Of a stretch of 64,000 bases of DNA, positions 46,067 to 53,845 are shown one piece after another. Source of the DNA: Hymenobacter armeniacus (GTDB lineage Bacteria > Bacteroidota > Bacteroidia > Cytophagales > Hymenobacteraceae); NCBI RefSeq assembly GCF_014699055.1, contig NZ_JACXAC010000001.1, forward strand, positions 959,992 through 1,023,991, given 5' to 3'. The notes beneath the pieces were generated by a model. That model did no database searches. It was not told where the DNA came from and saw only the letters and a program-made list of their open reading frames with translations. The translations under genes and the position numbers were made by a program. Positions within the stretch are counted from its first letter, which is position 1. Each line of letters begins with the position of its first letter.

Positions 46067-46600
46067 CTACATAAACAGCTTCAGAAACGTGTTCCAGAAC
46101 CAGCTTTTTTCGGCCTGCATGAGGCGTGTGAGCAGCTTGTCCGACACGGTGGCCAGCTGCTGAATTTCGGTGAGCGTGGCGTGGAAGACCCGGTATTCAG
46201 CATCGGCGGGGTCGCCGGGCAGGGCCGCGAGCTGGTCGAGGCTGCGCTTCATCTGGTCGAGCTCGCGGCGCTTGCGGGCCCGGATGATGCAGCGCGTCAC
46301 CTGCAGCATATCCTTCTCGGCCACGAAGTATTCGCGGCGCTCGCCGGGCCGCAATTCCTTGTATACCAATCCCCAATCGAGCAGCTCGCGCACCGTCATG
46401 CTGGCGTTGCCGCGCGAAATGGTGAGCTGCTCCATGATGTCTTCGGTACTGAGGGCGGCTGGGCTCACCAGCAGCAGGGCGTGCACCTGGGCCAAGGTTT
46501 TGCTCACGCCCCAGCTGCTGCCCGACACGCCCCAAAGGTGAATGAACTGGGCGCGGGCTTCGGCCAGCGAGGGCACGGGATTGGAATTAGTGGGTTGCAT
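46067..46600 (-). CDS. GbsR/MarR-family transcriptional regulator
   Basis: 177 aa winged-helix regulator. The N-terminal segment FIHLWGVSGSSWGVSKTLAQVHALLL and the recognition-helix part TEDIMEQLTISRGNASMTVRELLDWGLVYKE are characteristic of the GbsR subgroup, and the wing is RPGERREYFVAE. The C-terminal helical region (about 105-177) is probably for dimerisation. It is the second gene of a unit headed by the TIGR01777 gene (9-nt gap). The perfect 44-bp palindrome upstream of the first gene is its likely operator, giving autoregulation. Confidence 0.87.
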   Translation of the reverse strand: MQPTNSNPVPSLAEARAQFIHLWGVSGSSWGVSKTLAQVHALLLVSPAALSTEDIMEQLTISRGNASMTVRELLDWGLVYKELRPGERREYFVAEKDMLQVTRCIIRARKRRELDQMKRSLDQLAALPGDPADAEYRVFHATLTEIQQLATVSDKLLTRLMQAEKSWFWNTFLKLFM

Positions 46601-46609
46601 GAGTAGTCG

Positions 46610-47533
46610 TTAGGAATGAGGCAGCAGCTCCTGCAGGGCCGCTTCGCAAGCTGGGAATTCAAACTGAAACCCCAGCTCCAGCAGCCGCTGCGGGTACACT
46701 TTGCGGCTTTTGAGAATCAGCTCGGTTTCGGTGCGCAGCACAAAGGCCCCGATTTCGAGCAGCCATTCGGGCTGGGGCAGCCGCAGCCAGGGGCGCAGCT
46801 GCCGGCACAGCAGGGCCATAAAGTCGCGGTTGGTGAGCGGCTGCGGGGCGCACAGGTTGAAAGCCCCAGCCGCCGCGGGCGCGTGGAGCAGGAATTCGAC
46901 GGCTCGGCAGAAGTCAGCAATGTGGAGCCAACTCATCCATTGCCGGCCGTGGCCCTGCGGCGAGCCCAGCCCCCACCGGGCGAGCCGCGCCATCACCGGA
47001 AATGCGCCGCCATCGCGCCCCAGCACAATGGCCGTGCGCAGCACCACTTTGCGCGTGGCCGGCGCCGGGCAGGCGGCAAAAGCTGCCTCCCAGGCCCGCG
47101 CCACTTCCACCGAAAAGCTTTCGCCAATGCGGCCCATCGCCTCGGTATTGGCAGGCTGCTCGCCGGTGGTATCGGCGTAAATGGTGGCGGTGGACGAGTT
47201 GAGCCACACCCGCGGCGGCACGGCACAGGCCGCCACAGCCGCGCCAAGCACACAAGTGCTCTCGACGCGGCTGGCAATGATTTCGCGTTTGTTGGCCGCC
47301 GTGTAGCGGCAGTCGACGCTCCGGCCCGCGAGGTTTATCAGCGCGTAGGCCCCCTCCAGCTTGGCGGCCCAGGAGCCAAGGGAGCAGCCATCCCAGCGCA
47401 CGTAGTTGTCGAGGCTAGGTGCCGCCCCCCTCCCCAACACAACCACACGGTAGCCCCGCTCCCGGAAATACCGGGCCAGATGACGGCCCAAAAACCCGTT
47501 TCCTTCGGCAATTACCATTTTCGGCTGTGGCAT
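46610..47533 (-). CDS. TIGR01777-family NAD(P)-binding epimerase (YfcH-like)
   Basis: 307 aa extended-SDR protein. The nucleotide-binding motif is near the N-terminus (VIAEGNGFLGRHLARYF; the family's usual GGTGFIG is replaced by EGNGFLG). Further motifs are LINLAGRSVDCRYT and WLNSSTATIYADT. The C-terminal DUF1731 domain is clear (QPLTNRDFMALLCRQLRPWL). Some relatives are cell-division or envelope linked, but the reaction is unknown. The ATG at 47533 is used. First gene after the palindrome, leading into the GbsR regulator. Confidence 0.85.
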   Translation of the reverse strand: MPQPKMVIAEGNGFLGRHLARYFRERGYRVVVLGRGAAPSLDNYVRWDGCSLGSWAAKLEGAYALINLAGRSVDCRYTAANKREIIASRVESTCVLGAAVAACAVPPRVWLNSSTATIYADTTGEQPANTEAMGRIGESFSVEVARAWEAAFAACPAPATRKVVLRTAIVLGRDGGAFPVMARLARWGLGSPQGHGRQWMSWLHIADFCRAVEFLLHAPAAAGAFNLCAPQPLTNRDFMALLCRQLRPWLRLPQPEWLLEIGAFVLRTETELILKSRKVYPQRLLELGFQFEFPACEAALQELLPHS

Positions 47534-47597
47534 ACACGGCGGCCCGGCAAATGGCGCAGTCCCGGGACATTCCGGCCGCGCTTGCATCGGACGAGCA

Positions 47598-47641
47598 AAT
47601 GTATCACAAGTTTCAATAATTATTGAAACTTGTGATACATT
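47598..47641. promoter_or_regulatory. Perfect 44-bp palindrome: probable GbsR operator
   Basis: The half-site AATGTATCACAAGTTTCAAT (47598-47617) plus AA is followed by its exact complement, centred between 47619 and 47620. The inner part TTTCAATAATTATTGAAA is a typical MarR-type operator. It lies 65 nt upstream of the TIGR01777 gene and 29 nt beyond the stop of the RlaP-type gene. It is surrounded by AT-rich DNA suited to a promoter. Confidence 0.75.
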
Positions 47642-47669
47642 ATTTTAAATATTTTTTCATGTTTAATCA

Positions 47670-48746
47670 TTAAGCACTTGTGTAGAATACCCGCCGCACC
47701 CGGCGCAACAGTTTCTCAGTAGAATCCTTATCAGGTGCTTCTGGCAATACGGACCTTGCAAAAGCTGCTTCCACCCGCACCACAAGTTGCTCTGCTTCGG
47801 CCACCAGTTCTTCGTACTCAAACGCCCCCCGCCGGATTTGCAGCAGGAACTCCCGGTTCGGCCGACGAACGTGCAATTGGCCACTAACCGCAATTTCCTC
47901 GGCCATTTGCAGCAGCCGAAACACGTGCAGCATGTTTTTGGCGTCGTAGTTTTTGCCGTGCTGCACGGTATTCTGGTAGCGCTCGGCGTTGCGCTTTTCC
48001 ACCCATTCCCAGTATTCGCGGAATACGCGGCAGTAGGTGCTGTAACCATTGCGGTTGAAGGACAGATACGCCACCGGCACCTCCCCTTTCGGCACGGCCG
48101 ACAGCTGCACGCCCTGCGAAGTTTCCGGGTCGCGCACGAGGCCGCGGTAGCCGTGGGCGCGCCCGGGCGTGGCATCCACGAACAGCGCGTACAAATCGGT
48201 GAGATGCGGCACGTTGGCCAGGCCACACTGCGCGGCTTGGTAGCCCTGGCGGGCCAGCCAGATGGTCACGGGCTGAGCGCCAGCTCCCACCGTCACGTAA
48301 CAGAAATCTAGCACCGACTTGCGGGCCGGGGGCTCGGGGTGGTTGATTTTCTTATTCAGCCCTTTGGCTTTGCGGATTTGCGCCACGGCGTACTCGGCAA
48401 AGCTCTGGCGGCAGAGTTTGGAGAGAAAATCCCGGGCCTGAAATTCCGCAAACAGCGGGTGCTGGTATACAACGCAGTCGGCCGGCGTGCCGAGCAATTC
48501 GAGCACGGTGGGGTTGTTTTTCAGCAGCAGCTCCACGAAGCGGCGCAGCTCATAAAACACCTCGTCGTTGGTTTCATTGGCCACCTGCGGCACGTAGTCG
48601 AGGCCGAAAAAATGGTCTTCAGGCAAAATGAAGACGCCTTTTACATCGGTATCGGAATGCGGCAAATGGGTGCCGTAGGCCCGGCTCCCGCTGATGGCTT
48701 CGAAAATAATTAAGTTCTGCACCCGTAAATCGGCAATGGTCAGCAT
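47670..48746 (-). CDS. RlaP-type nucleotidyltransferase (DNA polymerase beta superfamily), copy 1
   Basis: 358 aa of the family Pfam calls RlaP (RNA repair pathway polymerase-beta type; formerly YcgL-like). The nucleotidyltransferase signature is at the N-terminus: ISGSRAYGTHLPHSDTDVKG (GS at 20-21, metal-binding SDTD at 31-34). A long helical C-terminal region follows, including RKAKGLNKKINHPEPPARKS and KNMLHVFRLLQMAEEI. The family recurs with RNA ligases and RNA repair genes; its substrate is not established. It is 14 nt downstream of the second copy and in the same neighbourhood as pnkp and hen1. Start ATG 48746. Confidence 0.85.
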   Translation of the reverse strand: MLTIADLRVQNLIIFEAISGSRAYGTHLPHSDTDVKGVFILPEDHFFGLDYVPQVANETNDEVFYELRRFVELLLKNNPTVLELLGTPADCVVYQHPLFAEFQARDFLSKLCRQSFAEYAVAQIRKAKGLNKKINHPEPPARKSVLDFCYVTVGAGAQPVTIWLARQGYQAAQCGLANVPHLTDLYALFVDATPGRAHGYRGLVRDPETSQGVQLSAVPKGEVPVAYLSFNRNGYSTYCRVFREYWEWVEKRNAERYQNTVQHGKNYDAKNMLHVFRLLQMAEEIAVSGQLHVRRPNREFLLQIRRGAFEYEELVAEAEQLVVRVEAAFARSVLPEAPDKDSTEKLLRRVRRVFYTSA

Positions 48747-48760
48747 GGCTGCTTTGCTAT

Positions 48761-49534
48761 TTAAAAAGTTGCGAATGCCTCCCCAATCAGCGCCTGAAAC
48801 GATGCGTCCAGCTCGCTGGCTACAGCGCCAAGCCGTAGCACCGGCAAGGTTTCCCGCGCCACCTGGCCCGCCGCTAGCTCGGCTTGCAGGAATTCCACCA
48901 GCGCGGCCGGGGGTGGCACCCGGGTCTTTTCGTCGGCGGTGGCTTTATGGGCCATCAATGCATCTACATCAACTTGCAAATCAGCAGGTAATAATTGCCG
49001 CAGCGGCGCGAATTCCATGGGCGGCAGTGCGTGCCGCTCCCGAATCCAGCGGGCCGCCAGGGCCGAACGCAGCGCGTAGAACAGCCGTTTTAAGCGTACG
49101 TCGGAGCCGGGCAGGTTTTCCTCCACCCCGCGCCGCAGCTGGCCCAGGTAGTGGTGCAGGCCGGCTTTCAGGTTGAAGGCAGTGGGCAGCAGCGGCTCCA
49201 GCCGGGCCCGAAAGTCGAGGGCCTCGTGGTACAGTACCGGCGACTGCAGCCACTCAAACACCGACGCGTTGGAACCGCGCAGCAGGCGCAGGGCCTTGCG
49301 CAATTCCCAACCGGCCAGGTCCAGTTCGTCATCAACGGGAAAATTCAAGGTGTCGCGCCCTTCGTCGAGGGTGAGATACCAGGCCGGCGGGTGGCAGTAA
49401 ATGAACCGCACGTCGAAATCTGAATCGGGCGAGGGAAAACCCCAGGCCCGGCTGCCCGACTCGCAGGCGTACAGGATGCGGATGCCGTGCGTGGCTTCGA
49501 GCTGGCGGAAGGCGGTTTGAATGCGGGCAAGCAT
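48761..49534 (-). CDS. RlaP-type nucleotidyltransferase, copy 2
   Basis: 257 aa, same family as the downstream gene but shorter and divergent. The catalytic signature is YACESGSRAWGFPSPDSDFD (GSRAWG at 27-32, SDFD at 38-41). It is followed by FIYCHPPAWYL and the conserved LRKALRLLRGSNASVFEWLQSP. Two unlike copies side by side suggest distinct roles or a heteromer. A -7-like box with the 12-mer CGAAAGTAGCAC (plus-strand reading) lies upstream and is shared with hen1. Start ATG 49534. Confidence 0.85.
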   Translation of the reverse strand: MLARIQTAFRQLEATHGIRILYACESGSRAWGFPSPDSDFDVRFIYCHPPAWYLTLDEGRDTLNFPVDDELDLAGWELRKALRLLRGSNASVFEWLQSPVLYHEALDFRARLEPLLPTAFNLKAGLHHYLGQLRRGVEENLPGSDVRLKRLFYALRSALAARWIRERHALPPMEFAPLRQLLPADLQVDVDALMAHKATADEKTRVPPPAALVEFLQAELAAGQVARETLPVLRLGAVASELDASFQALIGEAFATF

Positions 49535-49571
49535 GCGGAAAACATTGGGGAAGGGTCAGGCAACAAGGCCA

Positions 49572-49579
49572 CGAAAGTA
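49572..49579 (-). promoter_or_regulatory. -7 box upstream of the RlaP-type pair
   Basis: The minus strand reads TACTTTCG, preceded by GTGC. The 12-mer CGAAAGTAGCAC (plus strand, 49572-49583) also occurs upstream of hen1 at 56256-56267. No -33 TTG at the normal distance. Confidence 0.35.
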
Positions 49580-49649
49580 GCACCAGCCGCCACGCCACCT
49601 ATTTTAGCAGGCTCAACTTCTCAGCCGGCTGTGGGCCGCGGCTCTTCTC

Positions 49650-50249
49650 ATGCACAAAGGACGACTCGAAGCGTTCAGCGACGGCGTGCTCGCCATCATC
49701 CTCACCATCATGGTGCTGGAAATCAAGGTACCGCACGGGGCCGATTTCGCCGCCCTGCGCCCGCTGCTGCCCGTGGTGCTCAGCTACGTGCTCAGCTTCA
49801 TATACATCGGTATCTATTGGAACAACCATCACATGATGCTGGCGGGCACGAGCAAGGTATCCGGTGGCATTCTGTGGGCCAATCTGCACCTGTTGTTTTG
49901 GCTGTCGCTGGTGCCGTTTGCTACGGGGTGGATGGGTGAAAACCACTTCGCCAAGCCCGCCATGGTGCTCTATGGCGTGATATTGCTGATGGCCGGCGTG
50001 GCTTACTGGATTTTGCAGAGCCGCATCATCGCCCTCGAAGGACCAAATTCGACGCTGGCCCGCGCTGTTGGGCGCGACTTCAAGGGCCTGTCGTCGCCCC
50101 CACTTTACGTGGCGGGCATCGCGGCCAGTTTCTGGAACCCGTGGGTGGCGGGCGGCATCTACGTGGCCGTGGCGCTGATGTGGCTCATCCCCGACCGTCG
50201 AATTGAGCGCACGCTGGTGGAGAAAAGTGATGGGAAACACGTTGGTTAA
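49650..50249 (+). CDS. TMEM175/DUF1211-family membrane protein (putative K+ channel)
   Basis: 199 aa with about six membrane helices. The N-terminal signature RLEAFSDGVLAIILTIMVLE (R5, F9, S10, D11) is that of bacterial TMEM175 channels. IYWNNHHMMLA and ANLHLLFWLSLVPFATGWMG are the further conserved parts. Bacterial members conduct potassium or other monovalent cations. It is divergent from the RlaP-type pair. The following AT-rich gene starts within its last 20 nt. Confidence 0.87.
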   Translation: MHKGRLEAFSDGVLAIILTIMVLEIKVPHGADFAALRPLLPVVLSYVLSFIYIGIYWNNHHMMLAGTSKVSGGILWANLHLLFWLSLVPFATGWMGENHFAKPAMVLYGVILLMAGVAYWILQSRIIALEGPNSTLARAVGRDFKGLSSPPLYVAGIAASFWNPWVAGGIYVAVALMWLIPDRRIERTLVEKSDGKHVG

Positions 50250-51033
50250 CAGCTGTCAATGTGAAATTTTGATTAACAATACAGAGGAAGTAGTAGCACT
50301 TCCATTAAAAAAACTCATTGAAAATCTAATCAACCGGCTTATGACAGAAGATATTACTATAGAACGCCCAGGCGGCCCGATACAACTACTGGGAGGTAAA
50401 CATGCATCTGCTCTATTATTAAATGGAAAGCTAATTCAATTTACATTCCTTAGAGAAGTTGGCTCCACCTGGCGATATCAAATAGCTAAAAATATCACTG
50501 AAACTGATATCATAGCAGAGAATCAATTTCGAAATTTTGTTAAATACGGTTTCCTGCAGGCCGAATCAATACAAAGCCAGTTCGCCTATATTATTAACAA
50601 GCTTGCAATAGGCAAGTATCGCGTTGCAATTGAATACATCGATGCTGGAATTGAACTTCTTGAGCCTTGCTTAACCTCGCAAAACTTTACTCCCAAGAGT
50701 GATTATTTCCATTTTGACACTTATGGTGCATTGGCTTAAGTCATTGCGACTCAATTACTCACCGATGAAAATATCATCGAAGAATACATCGAGCTAATCA
50801 AGAAAAATGTTGAGCCAATTGCTGTTGTTATTTCAACCGAAGACGCTTACAATACTTTCCTTCTTGATGGGCATCATAAATTTATAGCCTACTCCAGGCT
50901 CAAGCGTCCAGTTAGGGTTTTGAGAATAGTTATGCTGGGCCCTTTGCCTATTGATAGAAAATTGGGTTTGGAATTACTATCAATGAGCGGAAGCCGTAAC
51001 GCAGAATACAGAAGCAGGTTTCTCGACCAATAG
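50230..51033 (+). pseudogene. AT-rich gene split by an in-frame TAA (unknown family, DGHHK motif)
   Basis: The frame opened by ATG 50230 codes 169 residues (MGNTLVNSCQCEILINNTEE...) and stops at TAA 50737-50739. The same frame then continues without a stop for 97 more codons to TAG 51031-51033. That second part encodes sensible protein including AVVISTEDAYNTFLLDGHHK, a ParB-like DGHHK pattern, and lacks a usable start codon. The simplest reading is one gene of about 267 codons broken by a nonsense mutation. The whole stretch is strikingly AT-rich against its neighbours, with a sharp boundary at the TMEM175 stop, so it looks acquired. Alternatively the first half is a complete small protein. 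The function is not recognised. Confidence 0.6.
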
Positions 51034-51049
51034 AAAACCAACCAAAACT

Positions 51050-53794
51050 TTACAGCCGCGGGTCCACCGCTTCGCTTTCCAGCGCTAACACGCCGAAGAC
51101 GCACTGGTGCACGCGGCGCAGGGGCTGGCCGGCCACGAAGCGTTCGAGGCCCTCGACGCCGAGGGCGAACTCGCGCAGGGCAAGGTTGCGCTTGGCTTTC
51201 ACGTTGCGCTGGCGGAGGCGGTCGAGGTGGCCGGGCAGCAGGTAATCGGGGCCGTAGATGATGCGCAGGTACTCGCGGCCGCGGCACTTGAGGGCGGGCT
51301 GGAGCAGGCCGCCTTTGCCCTGGGGGATGAAGTCGTAGGGCTTCACCACCATGCCTTCGCCTCCGGCGGCGGTGAGGTCGGTCCACCACTGGATGGCGGC
51401 TTCTACTTCGGCGGGGTTGGTGAGGGGGACGACGCGGTAGGGCGTGGCGCGGAGCAGGCCGGGGTCGGCTAATGACAACGTGCGCAGGGTTTCCATGTGC
51501 CAGGCGTGGTCTCGGTCGAAGTAGGTTTTGCCTTCAGTGGCTAATAAATGGAAGGGGGCCAGCTTGAGGTCGTCGAGGGAGTGCACGGGCCAGCAGTAGC
51601 GGCGGTAGGCGTCGGCGTAGTGGGTGGCTGCCTGGTGGCGGGCGGTGGTGCGGGCCAGCAGGGCTTCGGCGCCGTCGAGCTGGCGGGCGGCGGCTTCGGT
51701 GAGGGCGGCTTCGACCTGGGGCAGGGCGGCGAGGGCGGCGGCGGCCACGGCGGCGTACTGGGTTTTGACCAGCTCCTGGGCTTTGGCCGACCAGGGCAGC
51801 AGTTCGGCATCGAGGCAGACCCAGTCGGTGTCGAATTTCTCCCAGAAGCCGGCCGTGCTCAGGGCGTCGCGCAGGCGGGCGAGGAAGGCGGTTTCGAGGG
51901 CGGCGTCGGTGAAGAAGTTGCGGCCGGTGCGGGTGTAGACCTTGCCGATGCCCTCGCCCACTAGGCCGAGGCGGCGCTGGATGGCGGCTTCGTCGCGGCC
52001 CAGCACCACCACCACGCGGCTGCCCATGTGCTTTTCTTCGCACACCACGCGCTCCACGCCGAGGCGCTTGTAGTAGTCGAAGGCTTCGGCGGGGTGTTCG
52101 AGCAGGTCGGGCAGGGCCGAGGTTTCGGTGGGCGACATGGTGGGCGGCAGGTACAGCAGCCACTTGGGGTGCAGGGCGAAGCGCGACATCACCTCCAGGG
52201 CGGCCACGGCGTTGTCTTCGCGGATGGTGACGCCGCGCATGAGCCGGGTTTCGATGAACTGCTTGCCGGTGACGTCGCGAATGTCGAGCAGGTCGTCGTT
52301 TTCGTGCTGGGCGGTGGTGCTTGGCGCGTTTTCGGCGGCCAATTCATTTTGGGCTTGCAGCTGGAGGGCGCGGTAGTTAAGCGGGCGCACGGGCTCGGAG
52401 TATACCTGCGCGGCGGGCACGGCCACGAGCTCGCGCTCGGGGTAGCGTAGGGCGGTGAGGCGGCCGCCGAACACGCAGCCAGTGTCGAGGTCGATGGTGT
52501 TGTTGAGCCATTCGGCGTCGGGCACGGGCGTGTGGCCGAAGGCGACCATGGCCCGGCCCCGGTACTCGCGGGCCCATTCGTAGCGCACGGGCAGGCCAAA
52601 TTCGTCAATCTCGCCGGTGCTTTCGCCAAACAGCGCGAAGGCCCGCACGGCCCCCGAGCCGCGCCCCTGCATCTCCTCGGTGAGGCCGGCGTGGGCCACC
52701 ACCAGCTTGCCGCCGTCGAGCACGTAGTGGCTCACCAGGCCGTCGAGAAAGCGGCGCACGTCGCTTTTGAAGGCTTCGGGCTCGGGTTCGAGCTGGGCTA
52801 GGGTTTCGGCCAGGCCGTGGTTGATGGTGACGTTTTTGCCATTGAGGTGGCGCAGGAGCTTGATGTCGTGGTTGCCGGGCACGCAGAGGGCGCTGCCGTC
52901 GCGCACCATGCTCATCACCAGGCGCAGCACTTGCGGGGAGGCCGGGCCGCGGTCCACGAGGTCGCCGAGGAAGATGGCCTTGCGGCGCGGCCCGTCTGCC
53001 GATTGTAGAGACGCGACCCTTCGCGTCTCGGCGTCCGCGCCGCTAGAATCGTTGGTTGCCGCATCGTTCAACGAAGAGACGCGAAGGGTCGCGTCTCTAC
53101 CTACCAATGGGGCGGTCACCCGCACGCCCAAATCCCGCACGTCTGTAATCGACTCTTCCGTAATCTGATAGCCCAGTTTCTCCAGCAGCGCGCGCAGCTC
53201 CTCGTAGCAGCCGTGCACGTCGCCGATGATGTCGAAGGGGCCGGTTTCTTCCTGGCGGTTGTTGTAGAGGCGGTCGCGGGTGATGGACTGGATGGCGTCG
53301 ATTTCGCCCACGTTGCGCAGGTGATGGATGTGCCGGAAGCCCTCCTGTTTGAGGTTGCGCAGGCTGCGGCGCAGCTGCTGGCGGTGGCTGGCGATAACGT
53401 GCCGGCCCAGGTGGCGGCGGTCGGGGCGCTGGGCGTTGCGCTCCTGGGCCACGGCATCGGGCACATCGAGCACGATTGCCACGGGCAGCACGTGGTATTG
53501 GCGGGCCAGGGCCACCAGGGGCTTGCGGCCCTCCTCCTGCACGTTGGTGGCATCGACCACGGTGAGCAGCCCGCGCTTCAGGCGCTTGGCCACCAGGTAG
53601 TGCAGCAACTCAAACGCGTCTTTGCTGGCCGATTGGTCGTTTTCATCGTCGGCCACCAGGCCCCGGCAGGCATCCGACGACACGATTTCCGTGGGCTTGA
53701 ACAAGCGCCGCGCAAATGTGGACTTGCCCGCGCCCGTGCTGCCAATGAGGAGGATAAGGGAAAGTTCGGGGACCTTGAGGGTATCTTGGGGCAT
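51050..53794 (-). CDS. pnkp: Polynucleotide kinase-phosphatase Pnkp (bacterial RNA repair)
   Basis: 914 aa with the three-part Pnkp layout. It has a 5'-OH polynucleotide kinase (P-loop IGSTGAGKSTFARRLF, residues 17-32; KRLKRGLLTVVDATNV). A calcineurin-type 2',3'-phosphatase follows (IIGDVHGCYEEL near 192, FLGDLVDRGP at 276-284, PGNHD at 306-310, VAHAGL, GHTPVP). The third part is a ligase-like adenylyltransferase domain (about 500-914; motif I lysine K588 in CEEKHMGSRVVVVLG, later GGEGMVVKP and PALKCRGREYL). With Hen1 it heals and seals broken RNA such as cleaved tRNA. It is longer than typical by about 45 residues because a palindromic element (53005-53100) adds residues about 232-263 between phosphatase motifs 1 and 2. 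The ATG at 53794 is used. Confidence 0.93.
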   Translation of the reverse strand: MPQDTLKVPELSLILLIGSTGAGKSTFARRLFKPTEIVSSDACRGLVADDENDQSASKDAFELLHYLVAKRLKRGLLTVVDATNVQEEGRKPLVALARQYHVLPVAIVLDVPDAVAQERNAQRPDRRHLGRHVIASHRQQLRRSLRNLKQEGFRHIHHLRNVGEIDAIQSITRDRLYNNRQEETGPFDIIGDVHGCYEELRALLEKLGYQITEESITDVRDLGVRVTAPLVGRDATLRVSSLNDAATNDSSGADAETRRVASLQSADGPRRKAIFLGDLVDRGPASPQVLRLVMSMVRDGSALCVPGNHDIKLLRHLNGKNVTINHGLAETLAQLEPEPEAFKSDVRRFLDGLVSHYVLDGGKLVVAHAGLTEEMQGRGSGAVRAFALFGESTGEIDEFGLPVRYEWAREYRGRAMVAFGHTPVPDAEWLNNTIDLDTGCVFGGRLTALRYPERELVAVPAAQVYSEPVRPLNYRALQLQAQNELAAENAPSTTAQHENDDLLDIRDVTGKQFIETRLMRGVTIREDNAVAALEVMSRFALHPKWLLYLPPTMSPTETSALPDLLEHPAEAFDYYKRLGVERVVCEEKHMGSRVVVVLGRDEAAIQRRLGLVGEGIGKVYTRTGRNFFTDAALETAFLARLRDALSTAGFWEKFDTDWVCLDAELLPWSAKAQELVKTQYAAVAAAALAALPQVEAALTEAAARQLDGAEALLARTTARHQAATHYADAYRRYCWPVHSLDDLKLAPFHLLATEGKTYFDRDHAWHMETLRTLSLADPGLLRATPYRVVPLTNPAEVEAAIQWWTDLTAAGGEGMVVKPYDFIPQGKGGLLQPALKCRGREYLRIIYGPDYLLPGHLDRLRQRNVKAKRNLALREFALGVEGLERFVAGQPLRRVHQCVFGVLALESEAVDPRL
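53005..53100. repeat. Palindromic element inserted in frame in pnkp
   Basis: Arms GTAGAGACGCGACCCTTCGC (53005-53024, continuing to 53029) and its exact complement (53076-53100), 25 bp perfect, with a 46-nt centre. The total is 96 nt, 32 codons. In the pnkp frame it encodes residues about 232-263, including GRDATLRVSSLNDAA and AETRRVASL, a low-order loop absent from the family core. The reading frame is kept. Confidence 0.85.
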
Positions 53795-53845
53795 AAATAG
53801 TGGCAACAACAGCGACAAAAGACATTTTAAGAAATCAAGCAATAA

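Noticed and set aside
50737..50739. Recoding (stop read-through or unusual amino acid) at the TAA
   Set aside because: TAA is not used for selenocysteine, and no frame-shift or read-through signal is visible. Gene decay is simpler.
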